A DNA stretch of 64,000 bases, taken from NCBI GenBank assembly GCA_017470935.1, contig JAFUXG010000006.1, positions 86,872-150,871 on the forward strand. Direction: 5' to 3'. The DNA is from Lachnospiraceae bacterium. GTDB taxonomy: Bacteria; Bacillota; Clostridia; Lachnospirales; Lachnospiraceae. Made by a program: the position numbers and the translations under genes. Of this stretch, positions 42,715-52,565 are shown piece after piece; the stretch's first letter is position 1; the number at the start of each line of letters is the position of its first letter. Below the pieces are notes generated by a model. The model was not told the origin of the DNA. It saw nothing but the letters and a program-made list of their open reading frames with translations, and did not search any database.

Positions 42715-44001
42715 ATGAAAAAATATAAAGAGATGACAAAGGATGAATTAAGGGCTGAGCTTGAAGTACTTAACGAGAAATATAAAGAGTATCAGGGCAT
42801 GGATCTTGCACTTGATATGAGCCGCGGTAAGCCCTGCAGGGAGCAGCTTGATATATCCATGGGGATGATGGATGCACTTAATTCCCAGGTTGATCTTTCC
42901 TGTGAGGATGGTACAGACTGCCGTAATTACGGACTGCTTGACGGTATCCCGGAGGCAAAGGTGCTTATCGGTGACATGATGGAGAACCATCCGGATAACA
43001 TTATCATTTACGGTAATTCTTCGTTAAATGTTATGTATGATACTGTTGCTCGTGCTATGACACACGGTATTATGGGGCATACGCCATGGTGCAAGTTAGA
43101 TAAGGTCAAGTTTTTGTGTCCTGTTCCGGGATATGACAGACATTTTGCCATCACTGAGTATTTTGGAATTGAGATGATTCCTGTTCCCATGACCTCAAAG
43201 GGACCGGATATGGATATGGTGGAGAAGCTTGTGTCAGAGGATGCAGCAATCAAGGGTATATGGTGCGTGCCTAAGTATTCTAATCCACAGGGGTATTCGT
43301 ATTCTGATGAGACGGTAAGAAGGTTTGCAAGATTGAAGCCGGCAGCACAGGATTTCCGTATCTTCTGGGATAATGCATACGGTATCCATCATTTATATGA
43401 GGACAAACAGGATTACATAGTAGAGATTCTTGCTGAATGCAAGAAGGCAGGCAATCCTGATCTTGTGTACAAGTTTGCTTCAACATCTAAGATCACCTTC
43501 CCGGGAAGTGGAATAGCAGCTCTTGCAACCTCCCTTAACAACATGGAGGATATCAAGAAGCAGCTTAAGAATCAGACTATCGGACATGACAAGGTTAATC
43601 AGCTAAGACATGTGAGATTCTTCAAGGATATTCACGGCATGACAGAGCATATGAAGAAGCATGCAGACATTATCAGACCTAAGTTTGAGGCTGTTTTGGA
43701 AATCCTAGACAGTGAGCTTGGGGAATTGGAGATTGGCACATGGACCAAGCCAAACGGAGGATACTTCATCAGCTTTGATTCCATGGATGGCTGTGCAAAG
43801 GAGATCATATCTATGGCTAAGAAGGCAGGAGTTACAATGACTGAAGCTGCAGCTACATGGCCATACCACAAGGATCCGCATGATTCTAACATCCGTATTG
43901 CACCGACATATCCTCCGATTGAGGATCTTAAGCTGGCAACTGAGCTGTTCACGCTTTGCGTCAAGCTGGTAAGTGTGGAGAAGCTTTTAGAAGAAGCGTG
44001 A
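42715..44001 (+). CDS. Aspartate-aminotransferase-like PLP enzyme (PF12897-type)
   Basis: A 428-residue class I/II aminotransferase of the Asp_aminotransf branch. RNYGLLDGIPEAKVLIGDMM, GNSSLNVMYDTVARAM and IFWDNAYGIHHL form the PLP pocket, and FASTSKITFPGSG holds the PLP-binding lysine. A late IRIAPTYPP segment carries the carboxylate-binding Arg. GGAAGGAG precedes the ATG. It should transfer amino groups between aspartate and 2-oxoglutarate or a similar pair. It has its own terminator. Confidence 0.85.
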   Translation: MKKYKEMTKDELRAELEVLNEKYKEYQGMDLALDMSRGKPCREQLDISMGMMDALNSQVDLSCEDGTDCRNYGLLDGIPEAKVLIGDMMENHPDNIIIYGNSSLNVMYDTVARAMTHGIMGHTPWCKLDKVKFLCPVPGYDRHFAITEYFGIEMIPVPMTSKGPDMDMVEKLVSEDAAIKGIWCVPKYSNPQGYSYSDETVRRFARLKPAAQDFRIFWDNAYGIHHLYEDKQDYIVEILAECKKAGNPDLVYKFASTSKITFPGSGIAALATSLNNMEDIKKQLKNQTIGHDKVNQLRHVRFFKDIHGMTEHMKKHADIIRPKFEAVLEILDSELGELEIGTWTKPNGGYFISFDSMDGCAKEIISMAKKAGVTMTEAAATWPYHKDPHDSNIRIAPTYPPIEDLKLATELFTLCVKLVSVEKLLEEA

Positions 44002-44027
44002 AATAATTAAACAAATAATAATAAGGC

Positions 44028-44074
44028 AACAAAAAGCTTCGACGCATAGTTACATGTAGTCGGAGCTTTTTGTT
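44028..44074 (+). terminator. Terminator of the aminotransferase gene
   Basis: AACAAAAAGCTTCGAC (44028-44043) and GTCGGAGCTTTTTGTT (44059-44074) form a 16-bp stem with one wobble; the arms carry A and T runs, so it can work in both directions. Confidence 0.88.
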
Positions 44075-44157
44075 AATGTTAATTAATAGAACTATTGATA
44101 GTTAAGTATCGGATAGAATATAGCACACCTGATGGTTGACATAATATTAATGATTTG

Positions 44158-45804
44158 TTATAGCATAGGCGCATACAGTCGGAGAAGAGACAGCCACAGC
44201 CTGTATGGCTTATTTAATTTCAGGCAATATTCATAGGTCATTTCCTCAGATTCATCAATGGTATCTAATATATCTTCCTTTATTTCTGTTATAACTCTGC
44301 AGCGGTATAGATATGCCGCACACTCAAAATGCAGATAAAGGCTTCTGTAATCCAAATTGATCGAGCCCACCACTGCATATCTGTCGTCTGCCACCATCAT
44401 TTTGCAGTGGATGAAGCCGGGAACATATTCATATATTTTAACACCTGCTTTTGTAAGGGGCTCGTAGAAGGAACGGGTCACCATGAATACAGCTTTCTTG
44501 TCGGGTATTCTTGGGGTTATGATCCTAACGTCAACACCGCTCTCTGCTGCTAATGTCAGGGCAGTTATCATTTCGTGATCCACTATAAGGTAGGGTGTGG
44601 TTATATATACATAGTTGGTTGCACGATGGATTATATTAAGGTACACATTTTCTGCCACAACTCCGTCAAAAAGCGGATTGTCAGAGTAGGGCTGTACAAA
44701 GCCGTTGCCGAAGCTTTGTGCATCATCTGAGTAGGGCTTGTCAAATTCCTCTAAAGACTCAGCGGTATCAGCAGGGGTAAGCTTGTCATCATGATCGTTA
44801 ACAGCCTTTTCAACTCTGTATTTTTCATAGTCGATGTTTTTTTCAGATAAATGCTGCCAGAACTGCAGGAACATAACGGTGAAGCTCCATGTGGCATCAC
44901 CCTTTAGCATGATTCCGCTATCCTTCCAGTATCCACCAAGACGTTTTCTTTTGTTGATATACTCATCTGCCAGATTGATTCCGCCTGTAAATGAGGTGAC
45001 ACCATCAATGACCATGATCTTTCTGTGGTCACGGTTGTTAAGTCGAAGTGACAGGGTTGGCTTAAAGGGATTAAAGCAGTAGCACTCAATACCAAAATCA
45101 CGAAGCTGTTCAGGGTAGTCAGATGGAAGAGTGCGGATACATCCCATGTCATCATATATAAGCTTAACCTCAACACCATTACGTGCTTTTTCCTTAAGTA
45201 TATTCAGTACGCTGTTCCAGAAAATTCCATCATGGATAATAAAATACTCTAAAAAGATAAATTTCTTTGCTTTTTCCAGCTCGTCAAGCATTGCAATAAA
45301 CATTTCTTCTCCAGAAGCAAAGTAAGATACCTCAGTGTTTTCATGGACCGGGTAGCCGGCAAAGCTGTTAATGTACCTTATCTGTGGAGCTGCGTGGCGG
45401 CTTAATGCTTCCACGTGGCTCATTACCTTGTCATCCTGGTGAAGGTGCTTTTTGGACTCGATAACTGCTTCCCGTACACTTTTTCTGAATTTTCGCCTTG
45501 TGTTATTGACCGAAAGAATAAGATAGAAGAGTCCGCCAAATACCGGAATAAACAGTATTGTTATACACCATGCCAGCTTATATGCAGGATTGATGGGCCT
45601 GTTGATTATATATATAACAACGATAATGCTTACGAAGGACATAAATGCCTGTATTCCAATATAGTGCTCGCGAAACTTAAGATAGGCATAGATAAGAAAG
45701 CCAAGCTGTAAGAGTACAAGAAAAATAACCCATGCCAGCTTGTTGGTAAAAAGTGCATAGTCTCCGCGTTTTCGTTCTTTATCAATGACCCTTTGATTGC
45801 TCAT
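44158..45804 (-). CDS. cls: Cardiolipin synthase
   Basis: A 548-residue membrane phospholipase-D-type enzyme that joins two phosphatidylglycerols. Two N-terminal membrane spans (about residues 20-70, then WCITILFIPVFGGLFYLIL) are followed by two HKD catalytic motifs: DHRKIMVIDG and IHCKMMVADD, each followed by GG/GSINL. Length and motif order match Cls of Firmicutes. It is 18 bases downstream of a methyltransferase gene on the same strand. Confidence 0.93.
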   Translation of the reverse strand: MSNQRVIDKERKRGDYALFTNKLAWVIFLVLLQLGFLIYAYLKFREHYIGIQAFMSFVSIIVVIYIINRPINPAYKLAWCITILFIPVFGGLFYLILSVNNTRRKFRKSVREAVIESKKHLHQDDKVMSHVEALSRHAAPQIRYINSFAGYPVHENTEVSYFASGEEMFIAMLDELEKAKKFIFLEYFIIHDGIFWNSVLNILKEKARNGVEVKLIYDDMGCIRTLPSDYPEQLRDFGIECYCFNPFKPTLSLRLNNRDHRKIMVIDGVTSFTGGINLADEYINKRKRLGGYWKDSGIMLKGDATWSFTVMFLQFWQHLSEKNIDYEKYRVEKAVNDHDDKLTPADTAESLEEFDKPYSDDAQSFGNGFVQPYSDNPLFDGVVAENVYLNIIHRATNYVYITTPYLIVDHEMITALTLAAESGVDVRIITPRIPDKKAVFMVTRSFYEPLTKAGVKIYEYVPGFIHCKMMVADDRYAVVGSINLDYRSLYLHFECAAYLYRCRVITEIKEDILDTIDESEEMTYEYCLKLNKPYRLWLSLLRLYAPML

Positions 45805-45821
45805 GATGTTTCTCCTGTAAT

Positions 45822-46715
45822 TTAGATATCAGCCTGCCATCTTCCCGCCGCACCGCAGGGAAGGATTAGTCCGTTTGAGGATACAGGAAGTCCCACCTCA
45901 TCTGAAACTACTGTACCTCCGTGGTGTGCAATAACTTCTGTTGAAATCATATATGTAAGTACTGCAGGTGCAAGACCTGTTGTATAGGAATTCACAAGGA
46001 AAAATAAGGGCTTATCCGATAGAAGCTGTTGGCATAAAGCAATAAATGGGTGGATTTTTTCTTCGATTTTCCAGATTTCACCCTTAGGGCCTCTGCCGTA
46101 TGACGGAGGATCCATGATTATGCCGTCATAGTGGTTGCCGCGTCTTATCTCACGTTCAACAAATTTGACACAGTCATCCACTATCCATCGGATAGGTGCT
46201 TCTGAAAGACCAGAAGCTGCTGCATTTTCCTTTGCCCATGTGACCATACCCTTTGACGCATCAACATGGGTGACCGAAGCACCTGCTGCAGCGGCGGCAC
46301 ATGTGGCACCGCCTGTATATGCAAAGAGGTTAAGTACCTTGATAGGACGATTTGCATGCTTTATCAGATCCGAAAACCAGTCCCAGTTAGCAGCCTGCTC
46401 AGGGAACAGTCCTGTGTGTTTGAAGCTGAAGGGTTTTAGGTGAAAGGTGAGCTCCTTATAGTGAATAGACCATTGTTCAGGGAGGTCAAAAAATTCCCAG
46501 CTTCCTCCACCCTTAGCACTTCGGTGATAGTGGGCATTTAATTTCTTCCAGGAGGGATGCTTTTTGGGAGTGTTCCATAAGACCTGAGGGTCCGGTCTTA
46601 AGAGTATATATTGCCCCCAGCGCTCAAGCTTCTCACCGCCGGAGGTATCGATTACTTCATAGTCTTTCCAATTATCTGCAGTCCACATATTAATTAGTAT
46701 GATCCAATTATCCAT
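45822..46715 (-). CDS. RlmI-like class I SAM-dependent methyltransferase
   Basis: A 297-residue methyltransferase. KVLNLFAYTGGATCAAAAAGASVTHVDAS gives SAM motifs I-II, and IIMDPPSYGRG is the DPPS catalytic motif of the RNA/protein m5C-type (PF10672) group. It has no PUA domain. The family acts on 23S rRNA in known cases, but the target here is not proven. The start may be the internal ATG at 46688 (MWTADNWKDYE), where most relatives begin. It lies upstream of cls and is probably cotranscribed with it. Confidence 0.82.
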   Translation of the reverse strand: MDNWIILINMWTADNWKDYEVIDTSGGEKLERWGQYILLRPDPQVLWNTPKKHPSWKKLNAHYHRSAKGGGSWEFFDLPEQWSIHYKELTFHLKPFSFKHTGLFPEQAANWDWFSDLIKHANRPIKVLNLFAYTGGATCAAAAAGASVTHVDASKGMVTWAKENAAASGLSEAPIRWIVDDCVKFVEREIRRGNHYDGIIMDPPSYGRGPKGEIWKIEEKIHPFIALCQQLLSDKPLFFLVNSYTTGLAPAVLTYMISTEVIAHHGGTVVSDEVGLPVSSNGLILPCGAAGRWQADI

Positions 46716-47004
46716 TTAGGATGATCAGATTTCCTTTCCTAAATTCATTTTACATTTTATGTTTAGTATATGTAATAACTATTGTAACATTCATTATATA
46801 TGTAAGCCTGGATTTGTCAAATATCACTAGCTATATATTGTCTGCATACATAATATAATATTTTGATAAGAATCGCAAAATAGTTAGCGGGGTGAAATGT
46901 TATAGCATGCAGGATATCATCTTGACATGAAAAAATCTCATATTTATAATATTTTACAAATCAGTAAGGATAAAAGAAAACATTTACAGAGGAGCATATG
47001 AACT

Positions 47005-47745
47005 ATGGGATTACAGTTAAAAGGCGGCAGCAATGAAGATAATAAGACTCAAAATTTAGAAGTAAGTGCATTAGATAAAAGACATGAGGACCCTTGGGGG
47101 AATAAGGATATAGAAGATAATTTTTATGAAGTGAATATGAAAGCGATGTCTGCAGAGAAGAAAACAAAGGATATGTGGGCTCGTAGAAGTGTATTGGGTA
47201 GTATGTTCCGCATAGCAGTGGTGGCAATATTAATAATTGCAGTAGTCCTTGCAGGAGTATTTGTGAATAAGAAAATGCACCCTGAATATAAAGAATTATC
47301 ACCATATATAGGATGTGATGAGACAAGCCTGTCAAAGGAGCTTGGGGTTGAACTGGCAAAGTCAGATACATGGATGTCAGACATATTTTGGTGGGTATCT
47401 AACAGAGAGATTAAAGCATACTGTAATGAGGATGTAGGTGTATTCTACTTTGATAATAGGCTTATGGGACTTCATGTTAGAACTGACAAATATAAGCTCT
47501 TTGGGATTCAGGTTGGGATGGGTGATAAGGCGGCTATGGAAATATTTACATATAACTATGACAATTATTATTATCTTGATAAGGATTTGGAAAATGGTAA
47601 AAAAACGACCTATTACTACTATAACAAGGATAACAATGACTGCATAGGTCTTACGCAAAATGATACCACTAACCTTATTGAAGGAATAACCTATATTAAT
47701 AATTATCAATATCTATTATCGCATATTGATGAAGATGACAAGTAG
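47005..47745 (+). CDS. Single-span membrane protein of unknown function
   Basis: A 246-residue protein. A charged, soluble N-terminus of about 65 residues precedes one transmembrane segment (VVAILIIAVVLAGVFV, about 73-88); the remainder is probably extracytoplasmic. The outer part is rich in Tyr, Asn and Asp (TYNYDNYYYLDKDLENGKK), with Trp pairs. No recognised domain. Its end is two bases from the end of the convergent phosphodiester glycosidase gene. Confidence 0.6.
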   Translation: MGLQLKGGSNEDNKTQNLEVSALDKRHEDPWGNKDIEDNFYEVNMKAMSAEKKTKDMWARRSVLGSMFRIAVVAILIIAVVLAGVFVNKKMHPEYKELSPYIGCDETSLSKELGVELAKSDTWMSDIFWWVSNREIKAYCNEDVGVFYFDNRLMGLHVRTDKYKLFGIQVGMGDKAAMEIFTYNYDNYYYLDKDLENGKKTTYYYYNKDNNDCIGLTQNDTTNLIEGITYINNYQYLLSHIDEDDK

Positions 47746-47747
47746 GA

Positions 47748-49139
47748 TTAGTTGGCCGGCTGTGCTTTGATAACAGACTCATCTGATGAGGAGCTATCAT
47801 TGTCGCTGCCGGTTTTGTTTTTAAATTTGGTATCGGCAGCCGCTTTAACAAGGATTGCGTTAGGCATATAACGCCCACGGCCCGTAACAGATGATGATGA
47901 TGTAATGAACTGCCCCTTGTAGTACATAACCGATGAGCTTCCGCCATCAAGATTCATACCCTGATAAGCATGATAGCGCAGCATAATATTAGCACAATCC
48001 TCCATAGTACATCCGATGCTATGGGCCTGTCGTCCATCCACAACAAGCAAAAGCATGGAGCCATCCTTAGTCTGGCCCACTGTTGAACGGGGCTGGATTC
48101 CCATACCAAAGGTACCATCAACAACGGATTCACCATCAATTATTAATGATGGATAGAATTCCATTCCCCAGCGGTATTCCTCCTGCATGCCAGGTGTAAA
48201 TGAGGATATATACATTCTTTCATCCTTTTCCTTAACACCAAAATACTTCCATGCATATTCCTCGTGATGGGAACCATAATCAACACCATCAATAACAAGA
48301 CATCCCTTGATCTCTGATCCAAAGCCCTCACCCTTAGGGTCCACAAAGCCGCTGGCGTTAATTCCCAGTATGGCATCATTGGTTTCACAAAATGAATCGA
48401 TCTCCTGTCCGAAGGAGCCAAGGGCATTGGACTTAGCCATGAATACCTGTTCAGATTCCTTCACAATGGCAAGCTTTCCCTGATACCCTGTGCCTCTGAC
48501 GCCAATAATGATTAGGTTGTTTGGAATATCTACCACAAGGATATCATCACCTTCTGATGTCTTCAGCTTCAGCTTCTGGTAGAAATCCTCGATAACAAGC
48601 TTACTGCCGCCATTTTCCAACAGCTCAGGATTTTTCTTAAGATAGTCTATAAATGAATTACTTTTCAATTCCCAGTATTTATCAAAGAACTCATTATCCT
48701 CCAGGTTTTCCTCGGGAACAATATCCTCCCAGGTGCTTGCCAGCTTCTTCTGGGATTTCTTGCCCTTTTTGTATTTGGACATAACGTCAGCTATAATATT
48801 ATCGGGCAAAAACCATGTGGCAAGCCACTGGTGGGAGTTGGTAGTCATTGCTGTTTCGATATAGATAGTTCTCCATTTAGTGATAAATGAATTACTTGAG
48901 TAGACAAATGTGAGATACATAGCTATAATAACTGTTAGAGCGATAGCAGACCGCAGGAAGTGTCCGCGAAGCCTTTCTCCTTTGGTTTTATTATTACGCT
49001 TGGACTTTGTCCTTTGATTGTCAGTTGAGGTTGAAGTCTCTTTCCTGCTATTGATTTGAGAATCAGATGCTTGTTTCCCGTTATGAAAATCTTCAAAGGA
49101 AATAATATTGGGTTCCTTATCATTGTTTTTGTTATTCAT
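47748..49139 (-). CDS. Phosphodiester glycosidase (NAGPA domain) family exoprotein
   Basis: A 463-residue protein with a cytoplasmic, Asn/Lys-rich N-terminus, one membrane span (about residues 65-85) and an outer NAGPA-type domain. The signatures are LGINASGFVDPKGEG, PRSTVGQTKDG...LVVDGRQ, and MNLDGGSSSVMYYKGQF. These resemble the enzyme that uncovers GlcNAc-phosphodiesters and bacterial exopolysaccharide proteins (YigE/EpsL-like). A Ser/Asp-rich tail ends the protein. It may trim teichoic acid or capsule linkages. ATG 49139 is preferred over TTG 49142. Confidence 0.82.
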   Translation of the reverse strand: MNNKNNDKEPNIISFEDFHNGKQASDSQINSRKETSTSTDNQRTKSKRNNKTKGERLRGHFLRSAIALTVIIAMYLTFVYSSNSFITKWRTIYIETAMTTNSHQWLATWFLPDNIIADVMSKYKKGKKSQKKLASTWEDIVPEENLEDNEFFDKYWELKSNSFIDYLKKNPELLENGGSKLVIEDFYQKLKLKTSEGDDILVVDIPNNLIIIGVRGTGYQGKLAIVKESEQVFMAKSNALGSFGQEIDSFCETNDAILGINASGFVDPKGEGFGSEIKGCLVIDGVDYGSHHEEYAWKYFGVKEKDERMYISSFTPGMQEEYRWGMEFYPSLIIDGESVVDGTFGMGIQPRSTVGQTKDGSMLLLVVDGRQAHSIGCTMEDCANIMLRYHAYQGMNLDGGSSSVMYYKGQFITSSSSVTGRGRYMPNAILVKAAADTKFKNKTGSDNDSSSSDESVIKAQPAN

Positions 49140-49574
49140 CAATAATCCCCTGTCTTATATACAATATATAGCTATTCGCAAACTATATATTGTATAATAG
49201 CAGATTATTACATAAAATGCTACATTTTTCGACGAAATGTAAGAAATTACATATTATTTATATTTGATGAAGAGGGCGTACCTTCATTAGTTGGATCAGT
49301 GTTGCCATTATCAACTGAGTTGGTTTGTGCATTAGAAGAAGTGACAGATTCAGAAGAATCGATTATGGTGAGCAATTTTGGCTGCTATAAAATATTACTT
49401 TATAGCACAAATATCTTGACTTTTATTTATCTATAGTATACGTTAACTATGTGTGCATAAAACGATTTTATTTTTTTATATCATTTCTTGGTAGTTGTTT
49501 GAGGATATCAGACATCATAGGAATGGTATGCCATTTAATGCAGTTAATTTCTGCAATTATTAAGGAGATAATCA
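49140..49574. other. Intergenic region with a possible coding remnant
   Basis: This 435-base gap is AT-rich. On the minus strand, 49247-49378 reads open from a TTG as a low-complexity tail (IIDSSESVTSSNAQTNSVDN, then PTNEGTPSSSNINNM), similar in composition to the Ser/Asp-rich end of the neighbouring glycosidase. It may be a relic of a duplicated 3' end. Otherwise I see nothing beyond likely promoter sequence for the flanking genes. Confidence 0.35.
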
Positions 49575-50759
49575 ATGAAAAATAAAAGAGTGAATAATGC
49601 ACCGATACAGAAAGAGTACAATGGCAAGGACAAAGAGAATAATCATAAAAAATGGTCTCATCCTGCATTTTGTGCGTCTATGGAATTAGAATTACGGGAA
49701 GACAGGGATAGTCTTATATTTGAGGATGAATATAATTTGAATACAAAGCCTAATGAGATCGATCTAATGATTATTAAGGCTAACAATGACACAAAGGTAA
49801 AAAGCAGTCTGGGAGCAATATTTAGAAAGCATAATATATTTGAGTTCAAAAACTTTCGAGATAGTCTTGACAGACGGGCATATCACCGCACAATGGGTTA
49901 TGTTCATTTGTATATCGCTTATGCAGATGAAGATGTTTTTCTTGAGGATATTACAGTATCCTTTGTGCGAGAGGGATTTCCCAGAAAGCTCATGAGTTAT
50001 TTTAAGAGCAATGGTTTTGAGATAAGTGATTACGAGAATGGTATATATCACATCAAAAAGTCAGGACATGTAGATATGCAGATTATTGTGACAGGAAGAC
50101 TAGGGAATTCTTATGTATGGATCAATAAGATAACCAATAAGCTCAAGCCTCAAGATGTATTTCAGATGGAAGATGAATACGCCAAGCTTGATAATGAGAT
50201 TGACCTTGTCAATGCAGAATCAGTAATGGATATGAGTATATCGCTTAATAAGGACAAAGAATTTGTAAAGGAGATGATAGGAATGGGAGCTTTAAGAGAT
50301 TTGTTAAGGGAGAAAGCAATTGAGGAGCTTAAAGATAAGTCGAGCGATTTGCGGAGGGAGATACTAAAAGATGAGCTTAACGATAAGCCGAGCGATTTGT
50401 GGAGGGAGATAGTGAAAGAGGAGCTTAAAGATAAGTCGAGCGATTTGCGGAGGGAGATAGTGAAAGAGGAGCTTAAAGATAAGTCGAGCGATTTGTGGAG
50501 AGAGATAGTAAAAGAGGAGCTTAAAGATAAGTCGAGCGATTTGCGGAGGGAGATAGTAAAAGATGAGCTTAATAATAAGTCGAGTGATTTGTTAAAAGAG
50601 ATAGCAAAAGAGGAGGTTGATAAGAAAACAAACGATTTGAATAAACAGTTGAAGGATAAGGATGAACAATTAAAGACAGAACAGAAAGAAATTATTAAAT
50701 TGCGTAAGGAGATAGAAGAACTCAAAAAGCTGGCAGGAAATAAGATCGCAATGCTTTAA
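49575..50759 (+). CDS. PD-(D/E)XK nuclease-like protein with a 16-residue tandem repeat
   Basis: A 394-residue protein. Residues 20-180 resemble an Rpn-like PD-(D/E)XK fold family of Clostridia: PNEIDLMIIK and IFRKHNIFEFKNF provide Asp and Glu-x-Lys. From about residue 251 to 346 come six perfect-length 16-residue repeats of the ELKDKSSDLRREIVKE type, then a degenerate copy and a coiled-coil tail. TAAGGAG lies before ATG 49575. Nuclease function is inferred from the motifs; the repeats probably form a long helix. Confidence 0.72.
   Translation: MKNKRVNNAPIQKEYNGKDKENNHKKWSHPAFCASMELELREDRDSLIFEDEYNLNTKPNEIDLMIIKANNDTKVKSSLGAIFRKHNIFEFKNFRDSLDRRAYHRTMGYVHLYIAYADEDVFLEDITVSFVREGFPRKLMSYFKSNGFEISDYENGIYHIKKSGHVDMQIIVTGRLGNSYVWINKITNKLKPQDVFQMEDEYAKLDNEIDLVNAESVMDMSISLNKDKEFVKEMIGMGALRDLLREKAIEELKDKSSDLRREILKDELNDKPSDLWREIVKEELKDKSSDLRREIVKEELKDKSSDLWREIVKEELKDKSSDLRREIVKDELNNKSSDLLKEIAKEEVDKKTNDLNKQLKDKDEQLKTEQKEIIKLRKEIEELKKLAGNKIAML
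50325..50612 (+). repeat. In-frame 48-bp coding tandem repeat (six copies)
   Basis: Six contiguous 48-bp units start at 50325, 50373, 50421, 50469, 50517 and 50565. Each encodes E-L-x-D/N-K-S/P-S-D-L-x-R/K-E-I-x-K-E/D. The residue after Asp-Leu alternates Arg, Trp, Arg, Trp, Arg, Leu, so the true unit may be a 96-bp pair. Confidence 0.9.
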
Positions 50760-50955
50760 TTAAGACAATTGAATTATATTATAAATGAGAACAAGTCATG
50801 AGTATTTCAAAAAAATGCCCATGGCTTGTTTGTAAAATAGCAATAAGTTATATTAGTTTTCAAATAGTTTAATAATCTCTAAAAAATCATATTGAAAAAT
50901 CACTGGAAAAATGTAAAAATATAACTGCAAAAGTAATTACAAGGAGCAATATATA

Positions 50956-51027
50956 ATGTCGCAATACAAATACTTTGCAACTGTATATGACAGGATGATG
51001 GATAATATCAGAGCAAGAACATTGTAA
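50956..51027 (+). pseudogene. N-terminal stub of a methyltransferase gene
   Basis: After AAGGAG, ATG 50956 opens MSQYKYFATVYDRMMDNIRARTL, 23 residues, matching how small SAM methyltransferases (xxFAxVYDxxMDN) begin. It stops at 51025-51027, directly against the end of galT on the other strand. The rest of the gene is missing. Confidence 0.6.
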
Positions 51028-52533
51028 TTACTCAGCAAACAGATCTGTAAATCTTTTAAATGCTGTGCGTCCCTCATCTGTTCTCTTGTATACACCTGCA
51101 TCCTCTAATACATGGGAGAATACATCAGCAATCTCATCCTGGACAATCTTGTGAATATTGTCTGCGGTCAAATTGTTGTATTTCTTAATCCATTCCTCTG
51201 CCCAGTCTGCATGGGGAGCGGTCTGCTCGTCTGCGCGAAGATCTTTGCCTGCAAGGATTGCATCCTCTAAAGCAGCCATTTCCTTTTTCAGTCTTGCCGG
51301 AAGAACGGCAAGTCCCATGACCTCTATGAGTCCAATGTTCTCGCGCTTGATGTGATGGTACTTCTGGTGTGGATGATATACCCCAAGAGGGAATTCCTCA
51401 GTAGTTATATTATTTCTAAGTACCAGATCTATCTCATATAAGTTGCCACGCATTCTTGCAATAGGAGTGATGGTGTTATGAGGTGTGCCATCTGTTTCTG
51501 CGAGGATAAATGCTTCCTCATCCGTATAGCTTCTCCAAAGGCTTAATATCCTGTCAGATGCGTTCACAAGATCATCTATGTTCTTTGCCTGAAGCCTGAT
51601 GGTTGAAAGGGGCCATTTGATTATTCCGGCATGAACATCAGGGTAATCCTTAAGCTTTAGCTCTGTTTCATAGGGTGCTCGCACCATTGCAAATTCATAG
51701 CCGCCGCCCTGGAAATGGTCATGGGTAAGAATAGAACCGCCGACTATTGGAAGGTCAGCATTAGAGCCTGCGGTATAATGAGGAAACTGTCTTACAAAGT
51801 CAAGAAGCTTTGCAAATGCTGCCCTGTCTATTTTCATCGGTGTATGCTTTTCGTTAAAAATAATGCAGTGCTCATTGTAATACACATATGGTGAATACTG
51901 CAGATAATATGATTCCCCTGCTAAAGTTATTGGTATTATTCTGTGATTCTGTCTTGCAGGGTGTGAGAAATGTCCTGCATAGCCTTCATTTTCATGGCAA
52001 AGAAGACAGGCAGGATAATCGGATTTCTCAGTATTGATTCCCTTTGCAGCCTTTGCAATGTCTCTGGGATCCTTCTCCGGTTTTGAAAGATTGATAGTGA
52101 TATCCATTAATCCGAATTCAGTGTCTGAGGTCCATTTCTCATCCTTTATTATTCTGTCATTGCGGATGTAGTTGGTTGCGCGGCTGAAATCATAGTAATA
52201 CTTTGTTGCGTCTTGGGGGGAGATGTCATAATGTTTTTTGAATTCACTTCTGATAACTGATGGGGCAGGAGTGAGAATTCCCATAATCTTTGTATCAAAG
52301 AGGTCACGGTTGGTAATGGTATCCTCTAAAAAGCCTTTTTCTACTGCATAGTCCAGCATATCCTTAAGTATGAGATGAACTTCACGATATGCAGGCACAT
52401 CCTCCTTCTTATATGAATTTAATTGAAAAAGCTCTAACAGACGGTTTGTAACATAGATGACATCTGCCTTGTCTACTAATCCTTTGTCTATTCCGTAGTT
52501 AACTAATTCAGTGATGAGATTGTTAATATTCAT
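51028..52533 (-). CDS. galT: UDP-glucose-hexose-1-phosphate uridylyltransferase (class II GalT)
   Basis: A 501-residue Firmicutes-type GalT, distinct in sequence from the E. coli type. It exchanges UMP between UDP-glucose and galactose-1-phosphate. Characteristic segments are CLLCHENEGYAGHFSHPARQNHRIIP, YNEHCIIFNEKHTPM and the active-site region GGSILTHDHFQGGGYEF. It lies 32 bases downstream of galK on the same strand, and GAGGTC sits before the ATG. It is the last gene of the beta-galactosidase-galK-galT set. Function is clear from family and context. Confidence 0.95.
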   Translation of the reverse strand: MNINNLITELVNYGIDKGLVDKADVIYVTNRLLELFQLNSYKKEDVPAYREVHLILKDMLDYAVEKGFLEDTITNRDLFDTKIMGILTPAPSVIRSEFKKHYDISPQDATKYYYDFSRATNYIRNDRIIKDEKWTSDTEFGLMDITINLSKPEKDPRDIAKAAKGINTEKSDYPACLLCHENEGYAGHFSHPARQNHRIIPITLAGESYYLQYSPYVYYNEHCIIFNEKHTPMKIDRAAFAKLLDFVRQFPHYTAGSNADLPIVGGSILTHDHFQGGGYEFAMVRAPYETELKLKDYPDVHAGIIKWPLSTIRLQAKNIDDLVNASDRILSLWRSYTDEEAFILAETDGTPHNTITPIARMRGNLYEIDLVLRNNITTEEFPLGVYHPHQKYHHIKRENIGLIEVMGLAVLPARLKKEMAALEDAILAGKDLRADEQTAPHADWAEEWIKKYNNLTADNIHKIVQDEIADVFSHVLEDAGVYKRTDEGRTAFKRFTDLFAE

Positions 52534-52565
52534 GATCTGACCTCCTGGTTTATAATTGTATTTGT

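Noticed and set aside
50162-50725. Long minus-strand frame of 187 codons
   Set aside because: It is the mirror of the 48-bp repeat in the plus-strand gene, is nearly all Ser/Leu/Lys, and has no ribosome binding site.
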